Of a DNA stretch of 64,000 nt, positions 21,838 through 33,400 are shown one piece after another. The stretch spans positions 28,708,951 to 28,772,950 of the forward strand of contig OX388311.1 in NCBI GenBank assembly GCA_947579605.1, in the 5' to 3' direction. The stretch comes from Athripsodes cinereus. Lineage: Eukaryota; Arthropoda; Insecta; Trichoptera; Leptoceridae. The notes under the pieces were generated by a model that was not told where the DNA came from, made no database searches, and was given only the letters and a program-made list of their open reading frames with translations. Position 1 is the stretch's first letter. Each line of letters opens with the position of its first letter. Position numbers and translations under genes: made by a program.

Positions 21838-22245
21838 AATGGATTTGTAACTTTGTTGAATTGAAAAGACTGTAAGATTAATAAGCTGTTTATTTTTATA
21901 TTTCTAACTCATTACACATTAATCCCGGGGCCATTCCTAGAGTTTTTGTAGGAAGGGAACATTACCTAACTTACCTCAAACCAGTCTACGAAAGAGGAGT
22001 CTCCCAGTGATTACCACTGCACCATTTAATTCAATTGATGCTATGTCTGACTTTTAGGGGGGAGATGAGGTATAGCCGAATACTTTAATGCTAATTTATC
22101 ATGTTTTAGTACTATTTTTTGCCAAGTTTCATGGTACTTATGGACTTAACAGTGTGGCAGCTGCTTCCCTAGGTACACTCTTCATCAATCCTATTGGGTG
22201 AAAGTATATTGTTTATAATTATACAAATGAATGAAATATGATGTC

Positions 22246-22251
22246 AATAAA
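22246..22251 (+). terminator. Candidate poly(A) signal of gene C
   Basis: First AATAAA after the gene C stop (about 410 bp downstream), followed by GTTATTTTTATTTG. Confidence 0.4.
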
Positions 22252-22565
22252 GTTATTTTTATTTGTTTTAACTATCTTTCATTTGCCTTCAATGACGAAA
22301 CATTGAAAAACAAATTAAATTTAATGCTTTGGTTAAAAACCAGCATGGTAGGTTTAATTTATAAGTAGGGTATAATTAAGAAAATAAAGTAAATATTTAA
22401 AGAATACTTTTATATCTCATGAACTGAAAAGTAGATACAAGTATTCATGAAACTTGTGTGGGGATTATTGCACCTATAAAAGTGATTTCAGTGCATAACA
22501 TTCAATATATTGGACAGCTTATAAAACTCAACAGAATTTTTCTCTATTGAAAGCCTATACAGGTT

Positions 22566-22738
22566 CAGTAGTTTCCAAAGTTGACTGGGCTCCGACTCAT
22601 CTAGGAAAAATTTCCAATCTTGAGGCCCGCCTTTTAGCTTTTCTGCTCCAACATTTTTTTATTAACCGTATACGGTGGCGAATCGTCCATTAGGGCCCAC
22701 TCAATATTTGATCGCGACCCATAGTTTGGGAAATACTG
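22566..22738. mobile_element. Possible hAT-type MITE relic
   Basis: CAGTAGTTTCCAAAGTTGAC on the left and CCCATAGTTTGGGAAATACTG on the right form imperfect CAGTATTTCCCAAAC-like termini. The flanking octamers match poorly, so the call is tentative. Confidence 0.35.
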
Positions 22739-22820
22739 CAATAGTTTGTTCTAACAAGCCATTTAATGCGTAGAAATTACAATAAATGTGAAACAACTCC
22801 ATGCTAATGAAACGGCCATA

Positions 22821-23093
22821 GACCATTAAAGGATGACGTCACAGAAAAATCATTGAGGGGCATCAGGCATCCCAACACAACAGACGATTACGGTGTAATA
22901 TTAGGTGGAACGCCTAAAGAATACCTAATAATCAAAAAAACTGTCAGTGTCGATTTTGTTATTATTTTGTCGTCTGACTTTCTTTTTTTTCTCTTATGGC
23001 ATAACATCCTACAAGGATAATTTGCGCAATCTGACTGTTTGCCCCCCAAGCAAAAGCAAATCCATAGACAAGACCACGTGACCTTTAATGGTC
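22821..23093. mobile_element. MITE family A copy 1 (GACCATTAAAGG termini, TA duplication)
   Basis: GACCATTAAAGG and its inverted partner CCTTTAATGGTC form the ends, each flanked by TA. The body is nearly identical to 51496-51770, with only a handful of differences. TA duplication and size suggest a Tc1/mariner-type non-autonomous element. Confidence 0.85.
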
Positions 23094-23147
23094 TATAGAG
23101 TTTAATTTTTTTTTCAATTAGCGAACATTATCTATGATTGAAAAATT

Positions 23148-23292
23148 CTATGGCTGTCACTTGTCAAACAAAATTGACAATGAGAAGAAAATAAACAAAA
23201 TCTAATATCGTGTCAATTATAAATTTTTAGTCATCATAACAATAATATAGACATTTTGATATTGATTTCATACGTTTTAAATATCATAAATT
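23148..23292 (+). promoter_or_regulatory. Conserved proximal upstream block of gene D
   Basis: TTCTATGGCTGTCACTTG at about -140 followed by TCAAACAAAATTGACA, and a block near the ATG similar to genes B and C. Confidence 0.5.
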
Positions 23293-26141
23293 ATGAAGTT
23301 CGATCTAATATGCAGAGTGTGCCTAAAGGAAGGCGAAATGAAATCCATATTTGACAGCTATAAGATAGAGAAAGATCGACCTGTTTACTGCTCAGAAATG
23401 CTCAACGTTTGTACAGCTACTAAGGTAAATACATAAAGAGATGGTTATTGATGTTGTATAATTTGATATGTTTTACTGATGAAAATCGGGTATTTTATTT
23501 GTAGGTGTCCCCATCAGATGGTTTTCCCACACAGATATGCAGGCATTGTTTCGCCAAGTTGTGGTCAGCCTATAAGTTACGCCGTCTCTGTGAGACGTCG
23601 TATGAATATCTTGCAAATTATATCCTAGAAAACAAACACTCAGTGGAGAATATTAAAACAGAGGCCAATGATGATTGTCCATTGATTGATTTCGTGACTG
23701 GAGCTATCGAAAATGTTGATGATAAAAAAGAATCTTTTATTAAACTTGAAGCGCTACAAGATAATGATGATAAAGAAGATTTAGATCTCCAAGATACTTA
23801 TGTTGTAGATCAGTTTGATGGGGATGATGCCAATGATGACTTTTATAATGAAACAAATAACTATGATGAGCAAACTGAAAATGAAAACAACAAGGGTAAA
23901 TATAAATTTTTTTTCATTCAAACCACAACTAGGAGGAGCCATTAAAATAATTGTATGCGATTAATTTGCAAGTCAAAATGAAGATATTAAATCCCTTATC
24001 AGGAGCTAATAATTTTCCCTTTGAATTTTTTACTTACAAAATATGACAAAAATAACTGTTAATATCTTTCATGTATTGGCTATAAAATAATTACTAGTGA
24101 GTATTCAATAATAATGTAGTTTTAATTAGCCTTGTCCATATTGCTCAGCGAATACAGTAAATGGAGGGTTCTGTCTCTCTTTTCTTCTGTTAGTCTTTAT
24201 AAAAAAAAAGAATATGCTTTCTCATTCAGAAGAAAAGAAAGATAGAACCTTTCGTTCAATGTTTTTGTCGAGCAGTGTGGATGCAGCAAACGAACATTGT
24301 CAAGTGAATGAACTTGTATTGCAACAAATATATCTTCCAAGTAGAATTGCAGTCAGCTCTCTTTTTGATCAGCCATCATTGGAAATTCATAACATGATCC
24401 AGCTAGCACTATTTGTTATTCAGAATAATCCAAGTTAAACTATTTTTTTTTTCAGAAAAACGAAAGAGGAATTTAAAGAATGAATCTTATATCAAAGATA
24501 AGAGTGTAAAAAGAATTGCCTGTTTAAGATGTCCAAAAAAATTTAGAAATCAATTATCCTATTTGAAGCATGAAGATAAACATTTGCTTTCTGATAATCC
24601 TGAATTGGAAAAACGTAAAAGTTTTGCCTGCCCACATTGTCCTGTCAAATTTAATTTTAAAGAAATATTATCAAAACATGAAAGATGTCATGTCGTCAGG
24701 AAAAAACATAATGCGATTCGTAAAGAAATGCCTTGCACGCACTGTTCTAAAACATTTAAAAATAAACTATGTCTTATGAAACATATCGATAAGCATTTAG
24801 GAATACAAACTAGTACTGAAGAAACGTTAGCTTGCACTTATTGCTCCAAGATTCTTAAAGATAGAACACTGCTTATGAAACATGAGGCTTCACATTTAGG
24901 TTTAAAAACTTATTATTGTGAAACTTGTAAAAAATGTACGTATCTTATACTTTTATCTTATTTATTTATTTAACCAAATATACGGCTTATGCCATTTACA
25001 AAATATCAAAAAAACTATAAACATATCTTATGCACATATAATAATTATTAATAGGTAATCTCAGATAGAATATCAGTTTTATAAATATGTTATTTTTATT
25101 TTACAAATTACAATTACATATAAATAGATCATAATTTTAATATATTTCAGCATATCGTTCCGAGGTTGATCATAAAGCATACTGCGGCTTAGGATTGAGT
25201 TTCAAATGTGATGAGTGTTCCAAATGTTTTAAAACTAAGTCTAGACTGATAAGCCATATAGGGACGCATAATACCAATAGGAAAAAGTACATTTGTGATT
25301 ATGAAGGGTGTGGAAAAATTTTCTTGTCTGCCCCTGGAATTTCGAAGCATAAGTATGCCTCTCTTTGTATTTTGAAAACATAATGTTATTTCTGAATAAA
25401 CAAAGTTAAATAAAAGTTTAGTTTTAGTTTTTCACTAAAACCAACCGAAATGAATTGTCAATGTTTATGTTATATTTGCTTTTCTAGAAAATTACACACT
25501 GGAGTCAAAATTATGTGCCATTTGTGTAGTAAGGAGTTTACTGATAAATATTTACTGGAAATGCATGTCAACAGGCATAATAACGAGAGGAAATATCCTT
25601 GCTCCTATTGTGAGAAGAGATTCTTCTCCTCAGGAGCTAAATTGGAACACGAAAGAAGGTATAAATTATTTATATGGAGTGTTTATAATGTGACCTACAA
25701 CATTTATTGTAATCTCCATTTTGCATGACTGGTTATGCGCTATTTTAACAACTCCTCCAAACATCTTATGTAGTTCACGACTTTGCTCCATCTTTATTCA
25801 GTGCCTTGATTTTTGTGAATACTAAAGAAAAAAAATATAATATGCCCACAATATTCATATTGTTTTTGTTTTTCAGACATACAAACACAAGAAACTTTGC
25901 TTGTTCTCAGTGTGACAAACGTTTTGTGTCCTCTACAAACCTCAAGAGACACATGCTGTGGCATGAAAAGAAGTTTGATGAACAGTGTCGATTCTGCGAA
26001 AAGAGATTCTTAGTTCGAGGAAACAGAAAGACTCACGAGGCCATCATGCACGGAGTGACTAAGACTGTAGACGAAAGTAAATATTTTTGTCAGCAAAGAA
26101 TGAAAGCCACACGTCTTCCAAAAGTATGCGTTGATACGTGA
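23293..26141 (+). CDS. ZAD C2H2 zinc-finger protein, array gene D (546 aa, 6 exons)
   Basis: Exons: 23293-23424, 23505-23895, 24456-24935, 25151-25352, 25488-25658, 25877-26141; phases 0,1,1,2,2. ZAD at residues 1 to about 80 (ICRVC … ICRHC), with an acidic linker to about 174. Exon 3 (residues 175-334) holds four intact fingers plus half of a C2HC unit, CETCKKCSYRSEVDHKAYC, completed by exon 4. Six regular fingers follow, ending CRFCEKRFLVRGNRKTHE. A basic 30-residue tail (…RMKATRLPKVC) is shared only with gene E. Intron 1 is just 80 bp, the ancestral-looking form. This is the most compact complete member, with no large insertion. Inferred nuclear DNA-binding factor. Confidence 0.92.
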
Positions 26142-27640
26142 ATGAATATCAAATTTTATTTTTAAAATTAGTATGTCTTCGTGCAATGTATATTTTATTA
26201 GGATTTTTTTTATTCAGTTTTATGGCTATTCTAAGGATTTTTACACACATTATAATTTATGACTTATAGTTGATACTAGCATGTTACATTGCTCAGCAAT
26301 ATCATAAATACTGTATGATATTTACATAGGCAGTATTCATTAATTTATTGACGCTTTCAATCAAATTCGGGATTTTATCTGGACTTCATGCTTTCAGATA
26401 GAGTATGTTGCCAACTTACATATAGATAGATAAATTTAAAACTATACATGTATACCAGTGCCATCTCGCTTTACAAAATATCATCAAATTTATCAAACTA
26501 TTGATTCCTTTATAAATCCCACTGTCTTCCAACACTTTTTTATCTATTTTATGATGTCCATAAATATTTTATGAACTTTTTTGTTGTGTCTATGAATTGG
26601 TGTGCCCACGCAATAATGTGAACAATTTTTCTTTATCTCCTTTATTCTGTTGTAAATATAAACAAAAGAAAAAGATTAAAGTAGTTGCTTTCTTTTTACT
26701 TTACTATGTCGACAATGAGATGAAAAAAAAAACAAAGCATTCTATAGTAAAATAATTTGCTAAGCTTGGATTAGACTACACCGTGTGTAAAATTCTTAGT
26801 CATAGTTATTTGGTAAATATTGGTATTTTCATCAGTTTTATGTTGATTTTATTATTTCTGTACTAAATATTGAACATGAATTTTAAAAAAAGAAAAGTTT
26901 TTTTATTTCTAGTTTTCCTAATAACACCCATATGTAGATTCACCAGTCTTCTTAAAAATCACCTCTAAAATATTGCCTATGATTAAACTTTTCCATAATA
27001 TCAGGTGAAAACAATTGGTAGCCTCCAGACATTTATGCGCCTCCATAGCAAGACTAAAATATTTAATTTAATATCTTCAATTCCGCGTGAGGTATGCTAC
27101 CCATTCTGAACACCATAACACGCGTTCTTATTCAATAAATTATTATAACATAGGGCGATACAAATTATCACCCTACTGTTTCAATTGAAATAGTTGTTAA
27201 AACTGACTTATTACCATACTAATTTATAAAAATCATGTTTCCTACGCATTGCTTTGAGAAGAATACAATGGAATGAATATGAAAAGAAATACTATCTTAA
27301 ATGTATATTTATGGCATTAATTGGTAAGCTGAAAGATATTGCCTCCAGGCAATAAGCAGGCCAATTGCTCATATTTTTTTTAAAATCAATGAAGTGTTAT
27401 TATTATAAATATAGTACATATTATATTACAATACACTTTCATTTATTAAATAAATTCTGATAATCATGTTAAATTAAATAACTACAGTATAAAGGTGCTT
27501 TGTGCAGCGATTATTGTTTTTTGTTTGGTTTTGACTCACTTGATTCAGATCATAGAATTCAGATCTCATCACTGAGCTAACTTTGGTTAATATACCCATA
27601 TCTATTTTAATAAATGTCATTTCATTGACATTGTTTTCAC
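26142..27640. other. Intergenic, AT-rich; repeat fragments only
   Basis: Holds the gene D 3' UTR (no clear AATAAA nearby; ATTAAA near 26675). A weak GTGGGGTAGCCAG-family fragment lies around 26940-27120, and a LINE-tail-like GCTGAAAGATATTGCCTCCAGG at about 27330. No gene is seen. Confidence 0.45.
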
Positions 27641-27682
27641 TTTTATCTTACGCCCGTGCTATTCATACGTATAGGAACTGTC

Positions 27683-27815
27683 AACTGTCAAATTTGACAG
27701 TTGGTTTTATGTAAACAAAAGCACGCTGCTTTGACGTCTGTCAAATAAGTGGCTAAACGTACGTATTTTTTTGTAAACAATGCCACACTATTTTGACGTC
27801 TGTCAAATTATCGAA
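27683..27815. promoter_or_regulatory. Palindrome plus duplicated GACGTCTGTCAAAT boxes, promoter-like
   Basis: A perfect 20-bp palindrome AACTGTCAAATTTGACAGTT (27683-27702) is followed by two copies, about 62 bp apart, of GTAAACAA…TTTGACGTCTGTCAAAT. Similar CTGTCA(A) boxes precede genes B, C, D and the Rca1-like gene. No coding exon starts immediately downstream, so it may be a distal promoter of gene E or of an unseen transcript. Confidence 0.4.
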
Positions 27816-28393
27816 ATCTGTGGCATATGTCGTCCGTGTGGATTGATCGTTATCAGTTTAATTTCCTTTACAAGCGATTACTTAATTGAGGAAGCACATT
27901 TTCAATGTTTGAATAGTGCAATTTCATTTACACATTTGTCGACTTGTATATTTCATGTTTTAGAGGCATTTACCCGTATAAAGTAGCATTAAGTTCGTGT
28001 ATTTTGTCTGAGAACAAAGAAGTTTCCATAACCGGATAAAGTGTAATAAAACGATTTAGAGTCGTTTAAGGTTTATGAACTCACCGTTTGCGAACTTTAG
28101 ATCTATTGGTACTACAACAAGGATGTTTTATTTTTAAATAAAAAGCGCTGTTTAGGTCTACATAACCTCAAGAAAAATTGTTCTCTCTTTTCTCCATAGC
28201 ATGTTATGTTGACAATTTATTTTTAGTTCTTATAAGTTAAACCAGGTTTAAAGTTCGAATAACATTAAAATTCATAGGTATCCAAAGTTCTTTTCTTGCA
28301 TTCATATATTTTATCAACACTCTTAATAATGTATTGCTAAAAAAGTAGCTTATCCATAATTCGTCAAAGTAGGGTTGTAATGGATGTTACTTT

Positions 28394-28465
28394 GCGGATT
28401 CGGATCTGGAGTGACTCTGTTTTGAGGATGCGGATTCGGATCTGGAGTGACTCTGTTTTGAGTAT
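28394..28465 (+). repeat. 36-bp tandem duplication
   Basis: Two adjacent copies, starting at 28394 and 28430, of a unit beginning GCGGATTCGGATCTGGAGTG. Confidence 0.9.
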
Positions 28466-28477
28466 GCAAATTTTTAT

Positions 28478-29325
28478 ACTATACTATAAACCCAAATGGG
28501 GTAGGCAGAGAGAACGGAATGCCAAAAAGATCTATCTTTACACATTTCTTTCACACTCATACAATTTCTTATGCACGCACGTCGGTTCCTCTTACTCAAC
28601 ACACGGCCGTCCTTGAGAATTTGATCCACGTGATCAAGCCATGTGTTTCTCAGACGTCCACGCTTCACGCCCTTTCTTTCAGTAAAGCATATCCTCTTTG
28701 TCATTCTTACTTCTCTCATTCGTTCAACATGTCCAAACCACCGTAGTTTATTCATGCGCATTCTGTCCACAACACTCTTCTTGCATCCACTCATTCTTTA
28801 CTCTTATCACGCAGCATTCTACCAACCATTCTTCTTAACGATCGCATCTCCATTGTATTTATTCCACTTTTGTCCTTCAACCACGTCCTTGTCTCGCTTG
28901 TATACGCAATTGATGGTACCAAAATGATATTTTGCACCAGCATTTTAGCCATGTTCGACACATTGCCATTGCTGACAATGGGTCGAAGTGCACCGTTCAC
29001 TCTAGCACCGGCCACTTTCCTTCTTTCAATGTCCCTATCGTATCTTTCATCCCTCGCAAACATGGATACTTCCCAAATGTGCATACTCGTTTACTTGCTC
29101 CAAACATTTAAATTGGAAATCCCTTTCAATCTCAGCCATTAGCACCAAATCATCTGCGTACATCAATGCATTCACTCGAGACCCATTAAACTCGACACCA
29201 ACATCAATCTCTTTCACAGGTCGCATACAGTAGTCGAATAATAGTTTGAACAGCCACGGAGGCATGACACAGCCTTGCTTCACTCCCTTGGTGACAAGGA
29301 TATCTGCAACCTCATTTATAAAAAT
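28478..29325 (-). mobile_element. RTE-like LINE copy, longest in the window, frameshifted
   Basis: Three overlapping minus-strand frames (29047-29283, 28791-29084, 28474-28794) together cover the reverse-transcriptase C-terminal half. YADDLVLMAE is the catalytic Y-x-D-D motif; then come SETRTWLKDKSGINTMEMRS and NKLRWFGHVERM. Frameshifts between the pieces show it is dead. The 3' end has an ACTAT tail fragment. Confidence 0.85.
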
Positions 29326-30496
29326 GAATATATCTTAATTTTGAAAAAGAAAGAAAACCGAGTATTTTTTTTATGAACATGCCCATAAATTTTAGATTTT
29401 TCGAAATAATACCATCAATTAGATCATCTATTGAAAATAAGTGTTGCTCTAGAATAATTCATTTCTTCTTCTAAAAAAAATGTTCCAAAGAGCCTATTCT
29501 GGAAAAAAATCGCGTGAAAATGTCAATTTTCTTATTTAATTTAATATGATGTAAATTTTCGGTATTTTCTTAAATGATTTAAATTATATCGATACGTTGG
29601 CAAATAAAAAAATATTTTTATTTGCCGATATGTATCGATATAAGTTTCCGTAATCTTTAATTATTAAAATGTTCGACGACGGAAATTCTACATTTGAAAT
29701 GAGTAAGAGCAGGTAACATCATTCATTCGCACCATCGTAGCGTTTTCCCACAAGTACCGCATGCAGTAAACATGCTGATAGTCTTCTCCGTAACAACTAA
29801 AGCTAACAGACATTCATTCAGAATGGGTGGTTTACTTCATTACTGAATTGAAGATATTAAATGTCTTATATGGCATGTTTTACAAATACTTGCCTTTTGT
29901 AGGAAACTTAGTATTTGGCAGGTATTCAATGGGGGAAACATGATTACGTCGTTAGCATAGTACACAAAAATAGTAGAATGTATTATATAAAAAAAAAAAT
30001 ATTGTACAAATGTGAAGCACATCTTTGAACTGGCATACCTGTTATATCGACCAGGATAGAATTAGTACGAAAAATATATTTTCAATATTTTATTTTAGAA
30101 ATGTATCTGGCTTGGCATGGTATCCTCAAAAAATGTTTAAGGATGCGGATTCCAAGCTATTTAAATAAAATTTGCAGATGCGGATATTTTTCGGATGCGG
30201 ATACGGATATTCGTTACAACCCTACGCTGAACCATAGATTTCGCAAACATCTAGATATCCATAAACGAAATAGTTTAATATTAATGTTGTCTATGGAAAT
30301 AATTCACCATAGACAAATTTTATAATTTCTTTGATCTATGATACGTACGAATAGCCTTTGCCAGCCTTTGCCTTTATCTTAATATCTTGCTTTGTGATCT
30401 TGTCGGAAAATGTCAAAATATTATTATTTTTATGTTTGTTTCAATTTATTATTGTATTTTAACGGGTAGATGTATGAAAAACGAGTGGTATTAAAA

Positions 30497-33400
30497 ATGA
30501 ATTTTGATCTGATATGCAGAGTGTGCCTAAAACAGCGCGTTATGAAATCAATATTTGACATCCACAAAACTGAGAAAAGTCGACCTATTTCTTACGCTGA
30601 AATGCTCAATTATTGTACAACAAATAAAGTAAATAAAATATATTTTTTGATATGAATGATAAAATAATGTGTGGTTTGGTAAGAAAATCGAACAATTCCA
30701 AAAATTGTAGTTTTTAATTAAGTATCGAAATATATGTGGAGTTTTTTTAAATTTAAAATTATTATAAAATTAAGAACACAGTTTAATGCATTCTATAATG
30801 CATTTCCACAAAATTACACTAGAAAATGTAGAATATTTTTTATTTATTTTCTCAAATAAGCACATAAGTATAAACTAATACAGTTCAAATATTTATATGT
30901 TTACCTACATACATTTAATTATTTGCCCCCTCACTAGGCTAGAGCTAGTTGAAGTGAATATATAAAACTGCGTCTTCCAAAATAGTGGAAATTTGTAAAA
31001 TTTATGTGAAAAATAGTGGGAAAATTCAAAGTTAGTAATGAGAAAAGTCAAAATTCACTTAATTTTTGGTCTTTACTGACATTTGACTACAAATGGATTT
31101 GTTGGATTTCCATCCCAAGTTACTTTTATTTATTATCTTTTTCTTTTTAATTTTTCAATTGCCTAATATTATAATGACCAACTCTAAATGTCTTACTGTC
31201 TTATGTAAAGGTATCACTGTCAGATGGCTACCCTGCACATATTTGCAAACTTTGTATCACCAAACTATGCACAGCCTATAATTTCTGTCGTCTCTGTCAG
31301 ACATCCTATGAATATCTATCTGATTATATACAGGAGAATAAGGGCACTATACGGGATGTAAAATTAGAAGATGAACGTCATATAATAGATTTCATGACTG
31401 TAGTTATTGAAGATGTGAAAGAAGTTATTGATGAATCTGAAGATAATAGGGATTTCAAAGTTGAACCACCACAAAGCAATAATGAAAAGGAAGACTTGAG
31501 TTTTAAAGATAGCTATCTCGATGGTCAGTTTTATAGTGATAAGGTTCAAAATGACAATGATAATGAAACTAAAGAACAAAGTATGCTCATAAACAAAGAT
31601 AATGAAAATACAACACAAGAAGAAGAAGAAGATATGAACTTTTATAGTGACAATGAAAGCATAAAGAATGAAGAACATATTGATAATGAAAGCAGGAAAC
31701 AGGAGAAAGGTATTTATTTACCTATACAAAACAAATAACATGTAAAAGTAGGTATATCTAGATGAGGCGTGTCACTCATCCCAAATACTTTAACTTTTTA
31801 GTGGCACAAAAAAAAACAATTACATGCATTTTGCATGCACCTAGTCTAGTGGCTACCCCATTTGTAATAGATCTTGTGATAGTATAGATAGGTTTAGATC
31901 TTGTTGCATTTAACCACATTCATTTGCAGAGCTGAGTACTAACAAGTTAAATAACTTCTGTTAAAGAATGCTTATTTTTAATATTAATTATAATGAGATA
32001 AATATAACACTGTGGAAAATACAGTGGTTTTTTTATATAAAAAGATTTATCTGGGTTTTGTTATAAACTGGGTTTATTTACTTATTATATCAAAATTATG
32101 TTAGTTGGAAGATATATTTTCTGTGATAAACTCGCCCATTGCACAATATCATTTATTTGTATCACATTACTTGATAACTTTGTAATTATGTATCCTTTTT
32201 ATTGTGCAATAAAGTTTATTGCTATTATTAATTCTATAAATCACTAAACATTTGAAATGTTGTTTATATTTTTAATTCAATATCAATAAAAGTTTACATT
32301 AATATCTGTAAAAAAAAAAGCTTTCCTTAAATTATGTCTGTACTAGGAATGCTTCTATAAATTAAATAAATATTTTTTGTAATTAATTTTTAGAAAAATC
32401 AAAGAAAAAGAATGCCAAAGATAAATCCAAGTACAAGAAAAAAGATGAAAAAGAAAAATACTCGTGTAGACGATGCAATAAAAAATTTATAACTCAATTA
32501 CCTTATTTGAGACACTTGGACAAACATTTGCTAACTGATAACCCAGATTTAGAGGAACGCGAAAAATTTACCTGTTCCGACTGCCCAGTTAAGTTTAATT
32601 TTAAAAAGATACTTTTAAAACATGTGAAGTGTCATGTTAGCAGGAAAAAACATTCTGTGAGTCGGGAAATAATGCCTTGCCCGCATTGTCCCAAGAAATT
32701 CAAAAGTAAAATGTGTCTTAAGAAACATATTGATAAACATCTAGGAATACAAGTGAATGAAGAAAAAATGGTATGTCCGTATTGCAATAAAAATGTTAAA
32801 GGTATGAGAATGTTATTGCGGCATAAAGCTTTTCATTTGGGCCTGAAGACTTACTACTGTGAAAAATGTAAGAAATGTAAGTATAAAAATCATTATTCAT
32901 ACATATATTATGTAAATATTTCCATAGATAATCCAGAAAGACACCAGGTGTACATTTATTAAAATAATCAATCGTTAACTCTATTAATTTTGCTCTTTAT
33001 AAACATCAAACTTCAATGTATCACAATAACTTAGCATCTAAATGTTAGGCACAAATTGAATGAGACCAAGTTATATACCAGACTTTACGGATACTCATAA
33101 TTATTATATAGTTTTACTTTCACTAGGAACAAAATTTGACTCGGAGACCTTTCAGGTAGAAACCTATCATCAATGAGTTGATCAGAAACATATCGTTATT
33201 GTCGAAATAGGATGCTGATTAATCCAATTTTGATAATAATACCTAGCTAGGTAAAGGCTAGTTAAATTCACTGTTTTTGTCCCTTACATTTTGGCATAAA
33301 ATTATTCTGTTGGGTTTTGTGGAAGTCTGCCTCAAGGTGACAAGTACGCCTTTAGTACAAATTAAATTTTACATTGAAGTGTTTTATTACTATTATAAAT

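Larger units (their letters stand above)
28370..30224. mobile_element. Composite hAT-like element split by an RTE-like insertion
   Basis: Termini TAGGGTTGTAATGGAT (left) and ATTCGTTACAACCCTA (right) are inverted repeats. Both ends carry GATGCGGATTCGGAT-like arrays typical of this repeat. The centre is occupied by an RTE-like LINE at about 28478-29325 and a SINE-like repeat near 29820-30060. The flanking octamers (CGTCAAAG, CGCTGAAC) do not match well. Confidence 0.5.

Noticed and set aside
27780..27986. 68-codon frame with CGICRPCG, considered as a ZAD remnant
   Set aside because: The rest does not match any ZAD exon in the window and there is no fitting splice donor; treated as chance.
30470..30496. 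Upstream in-frame ATG for gene E
   Set aside because: Would add nine residues not present in paralogues; the 30497 ATG aligns with the other four starts, though the upstream start cannot be excluded.
31364..31678. 104-codon minus-strand frame
   Set aside because: Antisense shadow of the acidic linker in exon 2 of gene E (GAA/GAT codons read backwards as TTC/ATC).
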